Below are positions 39,301 through 48,900 of a stretch of 55,116 nucleotides of DNA, in pieces (the first letter of the stretch is position 1; each line of letters begins with the position of its first letter). The notes under the pieces are model-generated. The model did not search any database. It had not been told where the DNA came from and worked only from the letters and a program-made list of their open reading frames with translations. Location: assembly GCA_027622975.1 (NCBI GenBank), contig JAQBVN010000015.1, positions 1-55,116 on the forward strand. The letters run 5' to 3'. The translations under genes and the position numbers were made by a program. The stretch is from Bacteroidota bacterium. GTDB taxonomy: Bacteria > Bacteroidota > Bacteroidia > Flavobacteriales_D > Sanyastnellaceae.

Positions 39301-39431
39301 TCGTCGAGGGTCACATGGATGTCGGAATCGACCTGTTGTTGCCACGATTGGGCAAATGCCGTGTGTGTCATGCTCACCACCATCGCAGCGATGGCGAACG
39401 AGCGGAATTTGAAGCTTGGCAAAATGTGCAT
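36342..39431 (-). CDS. exported M1 family zinc aminopeptidase
   Basis: A 1029-residue gluzincin. A signal peptide ends in TAFAQS near residue 28. The N-terminal saddle domain is followed by the exopeptidase motif GGGMEYPN (the GAMEN position) and the zinc site HEVGH (His380, Glu381, His384), with Glu403 completing HExxH-18-E. The catalytic domain ends near residue 560. The last ~450 residues have no family I recognise and look beta-rich, possibly a barrel or propeller. ATG 39431 was chosen over an in-frame start at 39455 because the latter overlaps the upstream gene. It is probably periplasmic or surface-exposed. Confidence 0.9.
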   Translation of the reverse strand: MHILPSFKFRSFAIAAMVVSMTHTAFAQSWQQQVDSDIHVTLDDTRHELRGDIAITYHNNSPETLDFVWMHLWPNAYRNGKTALAKQQFRDGEMFMFYAMSRDLGGIDSLAFTSNGQALEWSYHPEHIDIAKVTLPAPLGPGQSVELRTPFRVELPSGKISRLGHLGESYQITQWYPKPAVFDADGWHPMPYLNQGEFYSEYGTFDVRITLPENYTVGATGDFVPGSEDNAAEWARLDSLVAATVDWSDRGGWEGATNDFPPSSKRMKTLHYRQSRVHDFAWFADKRYKVLRGEVLLPGEDRIVTTWAMFTPESGELWQRAPEYLKDATYYYSLWNGDYPYDQVTAVDGTISAGGGMEYPNVTVIGSTGSASGLETVIVHEVGHNWFYGILGSNERDNAWMDEGINSFNETRYILTKYGEDKGLNFLLGDISLAKRLDVEDFRYKWIDELSYLFPARLGVDQPMQCHSNRLTSLNYGAIVYKKTAAAFAMLQSHLGTERFDAAMQAYFDTWKFRHPSPSDLQASMEASTGEDLAWFFEDWVQTTQRNDLKLASSSPKRGIRVKNVGELSSPARVTGVVGDSAVAVVDLPLLAPGEVGEAPCPQVDVDRWVLDLDRSTLDYNRKNNTRQARMLGGVEPLQVRMLTRLEDPERTQLFWAPALGWNHHDGLMLGATVHNSALPWRDVTWRWTPLVGRDRFQGGMNLEGLLAVEGRHGDFSWALKSRRFGAMEFLQPNTAQAYVDLFPEPLTRTSLGMAYRLNADPTSPVDAKVSTEFIHIDGYQDQWLWLSEPPVIRRMAARVELAVNHRLEGLPGARQSLSVRTTRVQHDGVDVFLIDPPQPLTMNNSVLDAWYHLERKVPSAGREVEWSVDARLVAVDGWDEFGAAPAGPQASFDPLVDALLLYRGADTSAGSWLSRQANLERGGLPLNLVSSRGFSSLSAEMRLPMGLPISVQAGGALARNPEWGVGTPVVDRLHLVASVCLDMGPVRVSVPMWTREAGNDVWGPEDRWRFSLNLLELNPWDLVRQNVK

Positions 39432-39444
39432 GTTTGGGTTGAAA

Positions 39445-40986
39445 TTAAGGTGCAACCTGAACGGGCAGCGAAGTTGCTACGAATCCGGTATCTGTGGCCA
39501 TCCACAACTTGGAAACCGTGAATCTCTCCGACCACAAAGAACCGAGGGCCATGGCCAAATCCTTGCTCACTGCGATGGGCGTGAATTTTGGAACGGCAAG
39601 CGTCACCCGTGCGTGCTGGCCACGGTAACCGTCGGTCTCGGGAAAGGAAAGGTTGTCCCACATCACCACTTCACGGGGGGTGTACTCCACCTGGACGCGT
39701 GCGCGTTTTGCGCGGTGGTAAGCCGTTCTTTGGGTGAGCCCTTGGGCGCTGTGCGTGCAACGCCACTCGGCCAAAGAGTCCTCCGAGGCCACCAAATCGA
39801 AAGCCACAATTGGCGCATGGATGCGTCCATCTTCTTTGTGCCATTCCCCCATGGTCTCTGCGACATCGGCATCATGCAACGAAAGCAGCGCCCCATCCTC
39901 CAAGGGAAATCTCACCACCTCCTCCCAATCGGCGTTTTGGGCAAAGTCTGAGGCGATGGAGGCCACCGAGAACCCCGCATACGCCAGGCACATCAACCAC
40001 AGAACGCCAAAGCCTGCAAAGACGCTGAGGCGGGTGTTTTTGGTGGAGGGCTTGGGGTGATAGCCTGCAAGTCGAATCCCAAAACAAACCAGCACCGTCA
40101 ATGGAACGAGGAGCAACCCCATGGCGGAGATCACAGCAAGCGTTGGCGAAACCGATTCAGGAAACAGCAGGTTCAACCACGTTGAAACGGGGAGGCCGTT
40201 GGGTGCAATGTTTTGGCCATCTACCCAAACCGACCCGCTTCCTGTGGCCACCGCAAACAGGGCAACCAGGAGGCCCAAGAGAAGCAAGCTGCCGTGCACC
40301 ACGACCACCCAACCCAACACCTTGGCCAAGACCTCGATCAGCCGCTTCAAAACCCTGCCGAGCGCATCCAATACTTTGCGAATGAAACGGCCCAAACGGC
40401 GAGATTGAACCGTGTTCTCCACCCGATCCAACTCGACTTGAACGCTGTTCTTGATGTTGCCCAAAGTGACCGGTCGACCGCGCATTTGGACGCGGTCACT
40501 TGCCGAGCGTGCTGCTGGTGTGACGAGCCACATCAACAGGTATGCCGGCACACCAAACCCGGCGAAAAACGCCAAGACGAAGAGCAGCCTCACAATCACC
40601 GGGTCCAGGGAGAAGCGGTGGGCCAACCCTGCGGCCACCCCGCCAAGGAAGCCCTCTGCCGTGTCCCGAAACAAGCGCTTATTGGATTCGGCGTGATCCG
40701 CGTGGGCGTCCTCGGCTTCGCCTTCGTCCCCAAACGCACTTGGGTCACCCATTTGATCGCACACCTGAATCACCTCCTCCAGAGTGAGTGCTCGGTGAGC
40801 CTCGCCCAAGATGGCCTGAAAGAGCTCGGCCATGCGGTGTTCCACTTCGAGAAGGATTTCCTCGTCCCCGTCCGTGCCCGCCAACACCTTGGCCACGGCG
40901 TCGAGATACGCCTTCAAACGGTCGTACGCGGGGCGCTCCACATGAAACAGGGTGCGGCCCAAAGACAAAGTCAACGATTCATTCAT
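39445..40986 (-). CDS. PspC-domain membrane protein
   Basis: A 513-residue protein. Residues 1-95 are helical and acidic, like the DUF1700/HAAS-type module that often pairs with PadR regulators. A PspC domain follows (about 103-158: LGGVAAGLAHRF, LMWLVTP), then further membrane segments and a C-terminal extracytoplasmic part with a beta-rich, adhesin-like pattern. PspC proteins act in envelope-stress signalling. Its ATG overlaps the padR stop (ATGA), the classic arrangement of a PadR regulator with its membrane partner. The M1 gene starts 13 nt later. Confidence 0.83.
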   Translation of the reverse strand: MNESLTLSLGRTLFHVERPAYDRLKAYLDAVAKVLAGTDGDEEILLEVEHRMAELFQAILGEAHRALTLEEVIQVCDQMGDPSAFGDEGEAEDAHADHAESNKRLFRDTAEGFLGGVAAGLAHRFSLDPVIVRLLFVLAFFAGFGVPAYLLMWLVTPAARSASDRVQMRGRPVTLGNIKNSVQVELDRVENTVQSRRLGRFIRKVLDALGRVLKRLIEVLAKVLGWVVVVHGSLLLLGLLVALFAVATGSGSVWVDGQNIAPNGLPVSTWLNLLFPESVSPTLAVISAMGLLLVPLTVLVCFGIRLAGYHPKPSTKNTRLSVFAGFGVLWLMCLAYAGFSVASIASDFAQNADWEEVVRFPLEDGALLSLHDADVAETMGEWHKEDGRIHAPIVAFDLVASEDSLAEWRCTHSAQGLTQRTAYHRAKRARVQVEYTPREVVMWDNLSFPETDGYRGQHARVTLAVPKFTPIAVSKDLAMALGSLWSERFTVSKLWMATDTGFVATSLPVQVAP

Positions 40987-41312
40987 GATTGCAAGGAGTT
41001 TACGGAGGCCACGAATTGGGCCCAGATGGTTTCGAGTTCAGCGAGCATGTTTTCGCCTTGTGGGGTCATGCTGTAGTATTTGCGAGGAGGGCCAGAAGCA
41101 CTCTCCGCCCAGCGGTACGTGAGGTTGCCGGCCTTTTTCATTCGGGTGAGCAGCGGGTACAACGTGCCTTCCACCACGAGCAGGTCGACGTCTTGCAACG
41201 CGCTCACGATGTCTGAAGTGTACGCCTCACCGTTGCTGAGGATCCGCAGGATGCAGAGCTCGAGGACCCCTTTTCGCATTTGGGCTTTGCTGGCCGATGT
41301 TTCTTTCGTCAT
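40983..41312 (-). CDS. PadR family transcriptional regulator
   Basis: A 109-residue winged-helix regulator of the short PadR class. MRKGVLELCILRIL, AYTSDIVSALQ, VVEGTLYPLLTRMKKAGNL and GPPRKYYSMTPQG are the family hallmarks. It opens the operon with the PspC-like, M1 and carboxyltransferase genes, and a full promoter precedes it. PadR proteins usually repress their own operon, so this one probably controls all four genes in response to an unknown ligand. Confidence 0.93.
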   Translation of the reverse strand: MTKETSASKAQMRKGVLELCILRILSNGEAYTSDIVSALQDVDLLVVEGTLYPLLTRMKKAGNLTYRWAESASGPPRKYYSMTPQGENMLAELETIWAQFVASVNSLQS

Positions 41313-41319
41313 GGTTTCG

Positions 41320-41352
41320 CAAAGATATATTTAAAATCAGCTACTATGCAAA
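41320..41352 (-). promoter_or_regulatory. padR operon promoter
   Basis: On the minus strand TTTG (41349-41352), a 21-nt spacer and TATCTTTG (41320-41327) form a complete promoter in an AT-rich patch. The -7 box ends 7 nt before the padR ATG, so the leader is very short. Confidence 0.72.
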
Positions 41353-41419
41353 ACAAAGTACCCAAATCGACTTCGAGGATTGACCCCATCTCGACAACAT
41401 TCCTATAAGCGGGACGTGG

Positions 41420-41427
41420 TAACTTTG
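41420..41427 (+). promoter_or_regulatory. -7 box of aspS
   Basis: TAACTTTG, identical to the mfd box, ends 7 nt before the aspS ATG at 41435. No TTG is at the -33 position. Confidence 0.5.
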
Positions 41428-41434
41428 GGGTCCC

Positions 41435-43201
41435 ATGCATCGCACGCACACTTGCGGAGAACTCCGCCTTGACCACGCAGGCACCCACGTCACGCTCAGC
41501 GGATGGGTGCAGCGAACCCGCGACCTCGGCGGGATGACGTTTGTGGACCTTCGGGACCGCTACGGCTTGACCCAGTTGGCCTTCAACATGGACTCCAACG
41601 CGGAGCTCTGCACCCAAGCACGCAAGCTCGGCCGCGAGTTTGTGATCAAGGTGGAAGGCGCCGTGCGGGAGCGCGAATCGAAGAACAACCGCGTGCCGAC
41701 GGGCGACATCGAAATCGACGTCACGCGCCTTGAGGTGCTCAACGCTGCGAAGACGCCCCCGTTCACCATCGAGGACGAGACCGACGGGGGGGACGACTTG
41801 CGGATGCAGTACCGCTATTTGGACTTGCGCCGCAAGCCGGTCCAAAACAACCTCTTCCTGCGTCACCGCGTGGGCATCGAAACGCGGAAGTACCTCGACA
41901 GCGTGGGCTTCATCGACGTCGAGACGCCGTACCTGATCAAGTCCACGCCGGAAGGCGCCCGCGACTTCGTGGTGCCCAGTCGCATGAACCCCGGCCAGTT
42001 CTACGCCCTGCCGCAAAGCCCCCAGACATTCAAGCAGCTGCTGATGGTCAGCGGGTTTGACCGCTACTACCAAATCGTGAAGTGCTTCCGCGACGAAGAC
42101 CTTCGCGCCGACCGCCAGCCGGAATTCACCCAAATCGACTGCGAGATGGCCTTCGTGGAACAGGAAGACATCCTGAACACGTTTGAAGGCATGGTGCGCC
42201 ACCTGTTCAAGGTGGTCCTTGACGTCGACGTGGAGGAGTTCCCCCGCATGGACTACGACGAGGCGATGCGCCGCTACGGCAGCGACAAGCCCGACGTGCG
42301 CTTCGACATGGAGTTTGTGGACTTCGCCCCCGTGGCGCAAGGCAAGGGCTTCGGCGTGTTCGACTCGGCCGAAGCCGTGCTCGGCATCGTGGCTCCTGGC
42401 TGCGCGGAGTACACGCGCAAGCAACTCGACGCCTTGACCGACTGGGTCAAGCGCCCCCAAATCGGAGCCAAGGGCCTCGTCTACTGCAAGGTCAGCGAAG
42501 ACGGCACGTTCAAGTCGAGCGTCGACAAGTTCTTCAGCCCCGAAGACCAAGCGGCCTGGGCGTCGCATTCCGGCGCCAAGGCGGGCGACCTGATCTTGAT
42601 GCTCAGCGGCGACCTCGACAAGGTGCGCAAGCAACTTTGCGAACTCCGCCTGCACATGGGCGCCGAGCTCGGCTTGCGCGACCCCAAGGTCTTCAAGCCG
42701 CTTTGGGTCGTCGACTTCCCGCTCCTCGAATGGGACGAAGACACCGAGCGCTACCACGCCATGCACCACCCGTTCACGTCGCCCAAGCCGGAGCAGATGG
42801 GCATCCTCGAATCGGACCCCGGCGCGGTCAAGGCCAACGCCTACGACATGGTCATCAACGGGGTGGAAATTGGCGGAGGGTCCATCCGAATCCACGACAA
42901 AGGAGTCCAGGCGCGCATGTTTGACCTGCTTGGCTTCAGCCCCGAGGAAGCGCAGGCGCAGTTTGGGTTCTTGATGGACGCGTTCCAATACGGCGCGCCG
43001 CCGCACGGCGGTTTGGCGCTTGGGTTTGACCGCTTGTGCAGCTTGTTTGGCGGCAGCGACAGCATCCGCGATTTCATTGCCTTCCCCAAGAACAACAGCG
43101 GCCGCGACGTCATGATCGACGCGCCCTCGCCCATCCACGACGAACAGTACGACGAGCTTTTCCTGCGCTCCACCGCGCCAGACGAGAACACCAGCGCGTG
43201 A
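41435..43201 (+). CDS. aspS: aspartyl-tRNA synthetase
   Basis: A bacterial-type class II synthetase of 588 residues with the N-terminal OB fold ([25 protein letters not shown]), motif 2 around [17 protein letters not shown] (core FRDEDLR), the GAD insertion domain (about 290-420), and motif 3 GLALGFDRL. It charges tRNA-Asp; the bacterial type with GAD domain may also be non-discriminating, which depends on the presence of asparaginyl-tRNA synthetase elsewhere. A lone -7 box precedes it at 7 nt. The bacilliredoxin gene follows after 36 nt. Confidence 0.97.
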   Translation: MHRTHTCGELRLDHAGTHVTLSGWVQRTRDLGGMTFVDLRDRYGLTQLAFNMDSNAELCTQARKLGREFVIKVEGAVRERESKNNRVPTGDIEIDVTRLEVLNAAKTPPFTIEDETDGGDDLRMQYRYLDLRRKPVQNNLFLRHRVGIETRKYLDSVGFIDVETPYLIKSTPEGARDFVVPSRMNPGQFYALPQSPQTFKQLLMVSGFDRYYQIVKCFRDEDLRADRQPEFTQIDCEMAFVEQEDILNTFEGMVRHLFKVVLDVDVEEFPRMDYDEAMRRYGSDKPDVRFDMEFVDFAPVAQGKGFGVFDSAEAVLGIVAPGCAEYTRKQLDALTDWVKRPQIGAKGLVYCKVSEDGTFKSSVDKFFSPEDQAAWASHSGAKAGDLILMLSGDLDKVRKQLCELRLHMGAELGLRDPKVFKPLWVVDFPLLEWDEDTERYHAMHHPFTSPKPEQMGILESDPGAVKANAYDMVINGVEIGGGSIRIHDKGVQARMFDLLGFSPEEAQAQFGFLMDAFQYGAPPHGGLALGFDRLCSLFGGSDSIRDFIAFPKNNSGRDVMIDAPSPIHDEQYDELFLRSTAPDENTSA

Positions 43202-43237
43202 AACGTGTTGACTGACAAACCCTGAAATTCCACAACG

Positions 43238-43648
43238 ATGTATCCTCCCGAACTCGTAGCCCCCATGAAAGCGGACCTCACCGAGGCCGGTTTCTCAGAA
43301 TTGATCACGGAATCCGACGTCGACACGGCGCTCGCGAAAGAAGGCACCACGCTCGTGGTCCTCAACAGCGTGTGCGGCTGCGCGGCCGGCTCGATGCGGC
43401 CCGGCGTGAAGCTCGCGGTTCAGCACAGCAAGGTGCCCACGAACTTGACGACCGCGTTTGCTGGCGTCGACCGTGAAGCCGTCGACCGCGCCCGCAAATT
43501 CATGCTCCCCTATCCTCCGTCTTCGCCCTGCGTGGCGTTGTTCAAGGACGGCCGTTTGGCCGCCATGGTGGAGCGTCACCACATCGAAGGCCGAACCGCC
43601 GAGATGATCGCCGATCACCTCAAGATGGCGTTCGACGAATTCTGCTGA
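43238..43648 (+). CDS. brxA: bacilliredoxin (BrxA/BrxB, YphP/YqiW family)
   Basis: A 136-residue thioredoxin-fold protein with the CGC active site in NSVCGCAAGSMRPG, the mark of bacilliredoxins, which remove bacillithiol from S-bacillithiolated proteins. The MYPPELVAPMKADLTEAGF opening is typical. Its presence suggests the cell makes bacillithiol or a related thiol; no bacillithiol synthesis gene is in the window. It lies between aspS and trpS and is probably cotranscribed with them (gaps 36 and 10 nt). Confidence 0.93.
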   Translation: MYPPELVAPMKADLTEAGFSELITESDVDTALAKEGTTLVVLNSVCGCAAGSMRPGVKLAVQHSKVPTNLTTAFAGVDREAVDRARKFMLPYPPSSPCVALFKDGRLAAMVERHHIEGRTAEMIADHLKMAFDEFC

Positions 43649-43658
43649 GCTCCGACCC

Positions 43659-44630
43659 ATGGCACGCGTCCTGACAGGCATCCAAAGCACCGGCACCCCG
43701 CACCTCGGAAACATCTTGGGGGCGATCAAGCCGGCGATTGAATTGGCGAACGAAGGCTCCAACGAGAGCTTCCTGTTCATCGCGGACCTGCACTCGTTGA
43801 CGCAAATCAAGGACGGCGCCACCCTGCGCGAGAACACCTACGCGGTGGCGGCGACGTGGATGGCGTTTGGGCTCGACACGGAGCGGACGGTGTTCTACCG
43901 CCAAAGCGACGTGCCCGAATGCACCGAGCTCGCCTGGTACCTGCAGTGCTACTTCCCCTACTCGCGCATGACCTTGGCGCACAGCTTCAAGGACAAGCAA
44001 GACCGCCTTGGCGACGTCAACGCTGGGCTCTTCGCCTACCCCATGCTGATGGCGGCGGACATCTTGCTCTACGACGCGGACCTCGTGCCTGTGGGCAAAG
44101 ACCAAATGCAACACCTCGAAATGACCCGCGACGTCGCGAGCCGTTTCAACCACGCCATGGGCGAGACGTTTGTGTTGCCGGAAGCCCTGACCCGGGAAGC
44201 CACGATGTACGTGCCCGGCCTCGACGGCGGCAAAATGTCCAAGTCGCGGGACAACACCCTCAACATCTTTGACGATGCCAAGGCGCTCAAAAAGCGCATC
44301 AACAAGGAGATCGTCACCGACGCCACACCCCTCGAAGATCCCAAGGACCCCGAAGCCAACGTCACCCACGGCCTGTACCGCCTGGTGGCAAGCGAAGCCG
44401 AGGCCGACGAAATGGCCCGGCAATTGCAAGCGGGAGGGTACGGTTGGGGCCACGCAAAAAAGGCCTTGCTTGAAGCCTTGGTGGACGGCTTCGCCGACGA
44501 GCGAGCGCGCTTCCACGAGCTCATGGCCGACAAGGCCCAAATCGACGAGGCCCTCGCCAAAGGTGCCGAAAAGGCCCGTGCCGTGGCGGGCAACGTCTTG
44601 GCCCGCGTTCGTGAACGAGCTGGCTACTGA
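43659..44630 (+). CDS. trpS: tryptophanyl-tRNA synthetase
   Basis: Class I synthetase of 323 residues charging tRNA-Trp. The HIGH-type motif is present as GTPHLGN near residue 12, the AYPMLMAADILLYDADLVPVG stretch (core MAADILLY) binds tryptophan and ATP, and the signature loop is GKMSKSRDN. It ends 9 nt from the convergent amidohydrolase gene. Confidence 0.96.
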   Translation: MARVLTGIQSTGTPHLGNILGAIKPAIELANEGSNESFLFIADLHSLTQIKDGATLRENTYAVAATWMAFGLDTERTVFYRQSDVPECTELAWYLQCYFPYSRMTLAHSFKDKQDRLGDVNAGLFAYPMLMAADILLYDADLVPVGKDQMQHLEMTRDVASRFNHAMGETFVLPEALTREATMYVPGLDGGKMSKSRDNTLNIFDDAKALKKRINKEIVTDATPLEDPKDPEANVTHGLYRLVASEAEADEMARQLQAGGYGWGHAKKALLEALVDGFADERARFHELMADKAQIDEALAKGAEKARAVAGNVLARVRERAGY

Positions 44631-44639
44631 CCCAAGCCC

Positions 44640-45983
44640 TTAATTGTTCGGCGCTGGTAGATCGAGGATCTCGGCCCCGTATTTCGTTTGATACTTCCGG
44701 TAGAGCTGACGCTGGCGGTTGTCGAGATCGATTTCGCGGCCTTCAATCCACGCATAGGTCAGGCTGTTGGTGCGAATGTCAAGCGCGTCCCCTTCCGACA
44801 AGAACAACGTCGCCGTCTTGCCGCGCTCCAGTGTGCCGACTTGGTCGTCGATGCCGAGGATTCGGGCCGGGTTGCGCGTCAGAGCCTGGATGGCTTGCTC
44901 TTCCGTGAGGCCATACGCACGGGCCGTGCCAGCGTAGAAGGGCAGGTTCCGGGAATTCATCTCCGTCATGCTTTTGTCGACTTGGAGCGCGACAGTGAGG
45001 CCTTCGTCCATCAACAACTTGGGAAGCTTGAAGGGCAAGTCGACGTCGTCGTCCGCAAAGCGGGGCAGGCTGTGCACGCTTTGAAGCATCACGGCCACGT
45101 CGTTCTCGCGCAGCAGGTCGGCGACGAGGTACGCGTCGTAGCCGCCGACAATGGCCATCCGTTCAATGCCTAGCTCGCGCTTGAAATGCACGGCCTCTGT
45201 GATGGCACGTGCATCTTCCGTGTGAACGTACAGGCACAGCGACCCATCGAACAAGCCACGCATCCCCTCGTGACGCACGTCGGTCAGGGAGCCTCGTGGT
45301 GCCGCGGCGTAGGCTTGTGCTTCGCCGAAGAATCGTTCGATTTCGTGCTTTTGTTGGTCGTACGTCTTACGGCGCTGGATGTCGATTTTCCCGTCTTTGT
45401 TGTGCCGGTGGTGGGTAGACGGCCAGTTGAGGTGAATGCCGTCCACCATCACGATGGCCGCGTCCTCCCAATTCCACCCGTCGAAGTGGACCACACCGCT
45501 GGATCCCGAGACCACGCCTCCACGGGGTGTGATTTGGCCCATCAGGACGCCGTTGGTTCGCACGGTAGGCGGAATCTCACTGTCGGTGTTAAAGGCAATG
45601 ACTGAACGAACGTTGGGACGGAATGTACCGACCTCGTACTGGTCTTGGGTCGCGCGTACGGCCCCAATCTCCTGAAGGCCGAGGGTGGTGTTGGTCACGA
45701 TGAATCCTGGGTACAGGTGCTGACCTGAGGCGTCGACAATGTCGTCGTACTTCTGGCGATTGACCTGAAAACTGCGGCCCACGTAATCGATTTTCCCGTC
45801 GCGGAATCCCACGGCACAGTCCTCCAAGACGTCGCCGGTACCCAAATGAGCTGTGGCCCCAAGAATCAGGACTGAACGAGATTGTTCCGCACCAGGGGTG
45901 GGCTGAGCCCATGCCGTAACGGATCCTGCGCCGAGCGCAACCACGGCGTAGGCCGTGCGGAGGAGGTTCTTAGCGGTTTTCAT
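44640..45983 (-). CDS. amidohydrolase-superfamily protein, metal site degenerate
   Basis: A 447-residue exported protein (signal to about TAWAQ) with the imidazolonepropionase-like amidohydrolase fold. Where active members have PGFID-H-x-H, this one reads PGFIVTNTT, so both first histidines are replaced (Asn98, Thr100). Later ligand positions are also unclear. The end has the usual LTRNPARILGIDDQVGTLERGKTATLFL block. Its start overlaps the 3' end of the two-domain gene by 14 nt, so the proteins are made together. It may act as a structural or regulatory partner. Confidence 0.82.
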   Translation of the reverse strand: MKTAKNLLRTAYAVVALGAGSVTAWAQPTPGAEQSRSVLILGATAHLGTGDVLEDCAVGFRDGKIDYVGRSFQVNRQKYDDIVDASGQHLYPGFIVTNTTLGLQEIGAVRATQDQYEVGTFRPNVRSVIAFNTDSEIPPTVRTNGVLMGQITPRGGVVSGSSGVVHFDGWNWEDAAIVMVDGIHLNWPSTHHRHNKDGKIDIQRRKTYDQQKHEIERFFGEAQAYAAAPRGSLTDVRHEGMRGLFDGSLCLYVHTEDARAITEAVHFKRELGIERMAIVGGYDAYLVADLLRENDVAVMLQSVHSLPRFADDDVDLPFKLPKLLMDEGLTVALQVDKSMTEMNSRNLPFYAGTARAYGLTEEQAIQALTRNPARILGIDDQVGTLERGKTATLFLSEGDALDIRTNSLTYAWIEGREIDLDNRQRQLYRKYQTKYGAEILDLPAPNN

Positions 45984-48900
45984 CGGTCAGTGTGTCGCAG
46001 TGGTAATGAGATTCGATGCGCTCTGAAGGGCGCGTTTTTCCGCCACGGCCAGAAGACTCGCCGTCAGCGTACATCTTGGCGGTGAGGCGAGCGCGTTCGA
46101 CGCGCATGGCGTCGCGCAATTCGCGGTCGCGGTCCACGTCGAAGCAACGCACACCTTCCACAAAGGTCTGTTCCGCCTTGGCGTTGATGCTCAAAGGGTG
46201 GTCCGACCACACGACCACGTCGGCGTCCTTGCCGGGCTTGAGTGAGCCGGTTTTGTGGTCGATGTGGAGGAGTTTGGCCGGGTTGAGGGTCACAAACTTC
46301 AACGCCTCCTCCTCCGGCACACGGCCGTACTTGTAGGCCTTGGCCGCCTCCTGGTTCAAGCGTCGCGCCATCTCGGCGTCGTCGGAGTTGAAGGCCGTGA
46401 CAACCCCTTGATTGTGGAGCACCGCCCCGTTGTACGGGATGGCGTCTTTCACCTCGTATTTGTACGCCCACCAATCGCTGAAGCTCGAACCACCGGCTCC
46501 GTGTTCCGCCATCTTGTCGGCCACCTTGTAGCCTTCCAAAATGTGGGTGAAGGTGTTGAGTCGGAAGCCGAGTGAATCGGCCACATGCATCAGCATGTTG
46601 ATTTCGTCTTGTCGGTAGCTGTGGCACGTCACAAAGCGTTCTTCGTTGAGGATTTGCAGCAGCGTCTCCAACTCCAAATCAACCCGAGGTGCCACGGGGC
46701 CGCGCCCTTCGCGGATGTCCTTGCGCTTCGCGTCGCGCATCGCGGCACGGTGCTCGAGTTGGGCTTGGCCGTACTCCCGAGCCCGAATGAAGTGGTCGTA
46801 ATACACTTGCTCGACCCCCATACGCGTTTGTGGAAACCGGGTGCGGTAGCCGTCGCCCCAGTTGCTCTGCTTCACGTTCTCCCCGAGCGCAAACTTGATG
46901 AACGGCACCGCGTCGTCCAACAGCAGATCCTGCGGCTCAGCGCCCCAGCGGAACTTGATGATCGCGCTTTGTCCGCCGATGGGGTTGGCGGACCCGTGAA
47001 GAATTTGCGCGCACGTGACGCCGCCGGCCAATTGACGGTACATGTTCACGTCCTCGCTGTCAACGGCATGCCCGATCCACACCTCGGCGCTGCTCGCCTG
47101 CGTGCCTTCGTTGACGCCGCGGTCCACGGCGATGTGCGTGTGTTCGTCGATCACGCCAGGCGTCACGTGCTTCCCGCGGCCGTCGATTTCTGTGGCCGTC
47201 ACGCCGGCCGGCAAAAGTGCGGCCAGGTCGAGGTCGATGCCCACCGCTGCGAGCCGGCCGTCGTGAATCAACACGTCCGCGCCCTCCAGGACGCCCTCGT
47301 CTTCGCACGTCCAAACCGTCGCGTCTCGGATGCACACCGTCTCGGCCTCGAGGCGTTCAGGCAAGCCGTACGCCGTGAACGGATAAACGACGCCCGACAA
47401 ATCCAGCGGGGCCGCGGTGCCTGAGGGGACCGGGGCCTCGGATGCGTCGGTCTTGCCCGCCGAGGTCTTGCCCGACTCAGGAGCGCTTTTTTCTGCAACG
47501 TCTTCCGCCTCAGAAACGTCGGCGTCGGGCGCAACCTCGTTCCGGATGGCGGACCAGTCGGACCAGCGTCCGTCCGAGGTTTGGCCTGAGCCCTCCCAAA
47601 TCCGGCTCTCCATCCACACATTTCCAGTCAGGCGAATCGGTCCGTCGTCCGCCGGGATGCGCAACACCACGGTCCGGTTGTCCAGGGTCAGGGACACCTT
47701 CCTGTCGCTGGTGTCGTTCAAGGCCCACGAAGCCTTCCACTTCCCCGGTTCGCCCGTGACCTCCAAGGCGTACACGCTGTCGTTCACGTTCACGTTGTAC
47801 GACCCGGCAAGGTCCAACGGAGCACGGTCGCGCATCGGGGTTGCTTGTCCGGCCACCCAATGCTCCACAAGGTGGGTCTTCTTGTCAAAAAGCGGGCCGT
47901 CGGTGACGAGTACGTTGGCCAAGCGGCCGGCGCGCAAACTCCCAAGGTCGGCCTCGAGCCCAAGCCACGCGGCGGGCGTGGAAGTCAAGGCCCGCAGCGC
48001 TTCCTGCTCTGGCAACCCTTCCTCGACGGCCTTTCGCACGCCGTTCAAAAACGCTCCGGGATCTTTCAAACCGTGGGCTGTAAATGCCAAGGGCACTCCG
48101 GCTGCGTGCAGTCGCGCGGCGTTGGACGGCGCCAACTCCCAGTGCTTGAGTTCGTCCAAGCCGATGAGCCGGGCGAGGTGCGGGTCCGAGACGTCGTAGC
48201 CCTCGGGGTAGTTCACCGGAATGGCCATCCGGACACCCGTTGCCGCAACCGCCTCAGCGCGTTGGTACGCGTCGCCGCTGCCCAGCATAATCGGTGTCGA
48301 GACCCCGAACTCCTTCAGAACCGCATCCGCACGAAGCACGTCCTTCCAGCTGCCCGCAGAAAACACGCGTGGCAGGTCTTGTCCCCCGACGAACGCCTCC
48401 AGGGACAGGTTGGTTCCTCCGGCCATGCCGCGCGGAGACGCTTCGGCGTACCACCGCGCGTCGAGGTGGGTTTGGCGCAAAAGCGCGGTGGCACCCATCA
48501 ACGAACTCGGGTAATTCTGGGACGACGATCCCTTTCGGAAACTCATGTGGAAGGACGCGTTCGGAGCCAGAAGGGCCTCGCGCGGGTCGTCCAGGGGCAA
48601 CACCACAGCGCCCGTGCCTCGAACCACGCCGTCTTGAACGTGGGTCAGCACCGCGCCAAAGCCCGCCTCGCGAAGGGCCTTGGCCTTGTCGCCGCTCGGA
48701 TCAAACACCAAGGCGGCGGACGTTTCCGGCCGAACCGCCTCGTTCCACCCGTACGCGCCCTTCTTGTCGCTCAGGTCCTGCGGCGTGCGCGACCAACCGG
48801 ATTCCTGGACCTCCGGCATGCCGAAGTCGCTGTGCACGTCCACAAAGGACGGATACAGATGCAGGCCGGTCATGTCCAGGCGTACCGCGGGGCCGGGGTG

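Noticed and set aside
41309-43138. Minus-strand open frame of 609 codons opposite aspS
   Set aside because: AspRS is unmistakable on the plus strand; the other frame is an H/V/L-rich mirror and collides with the padR promoter.
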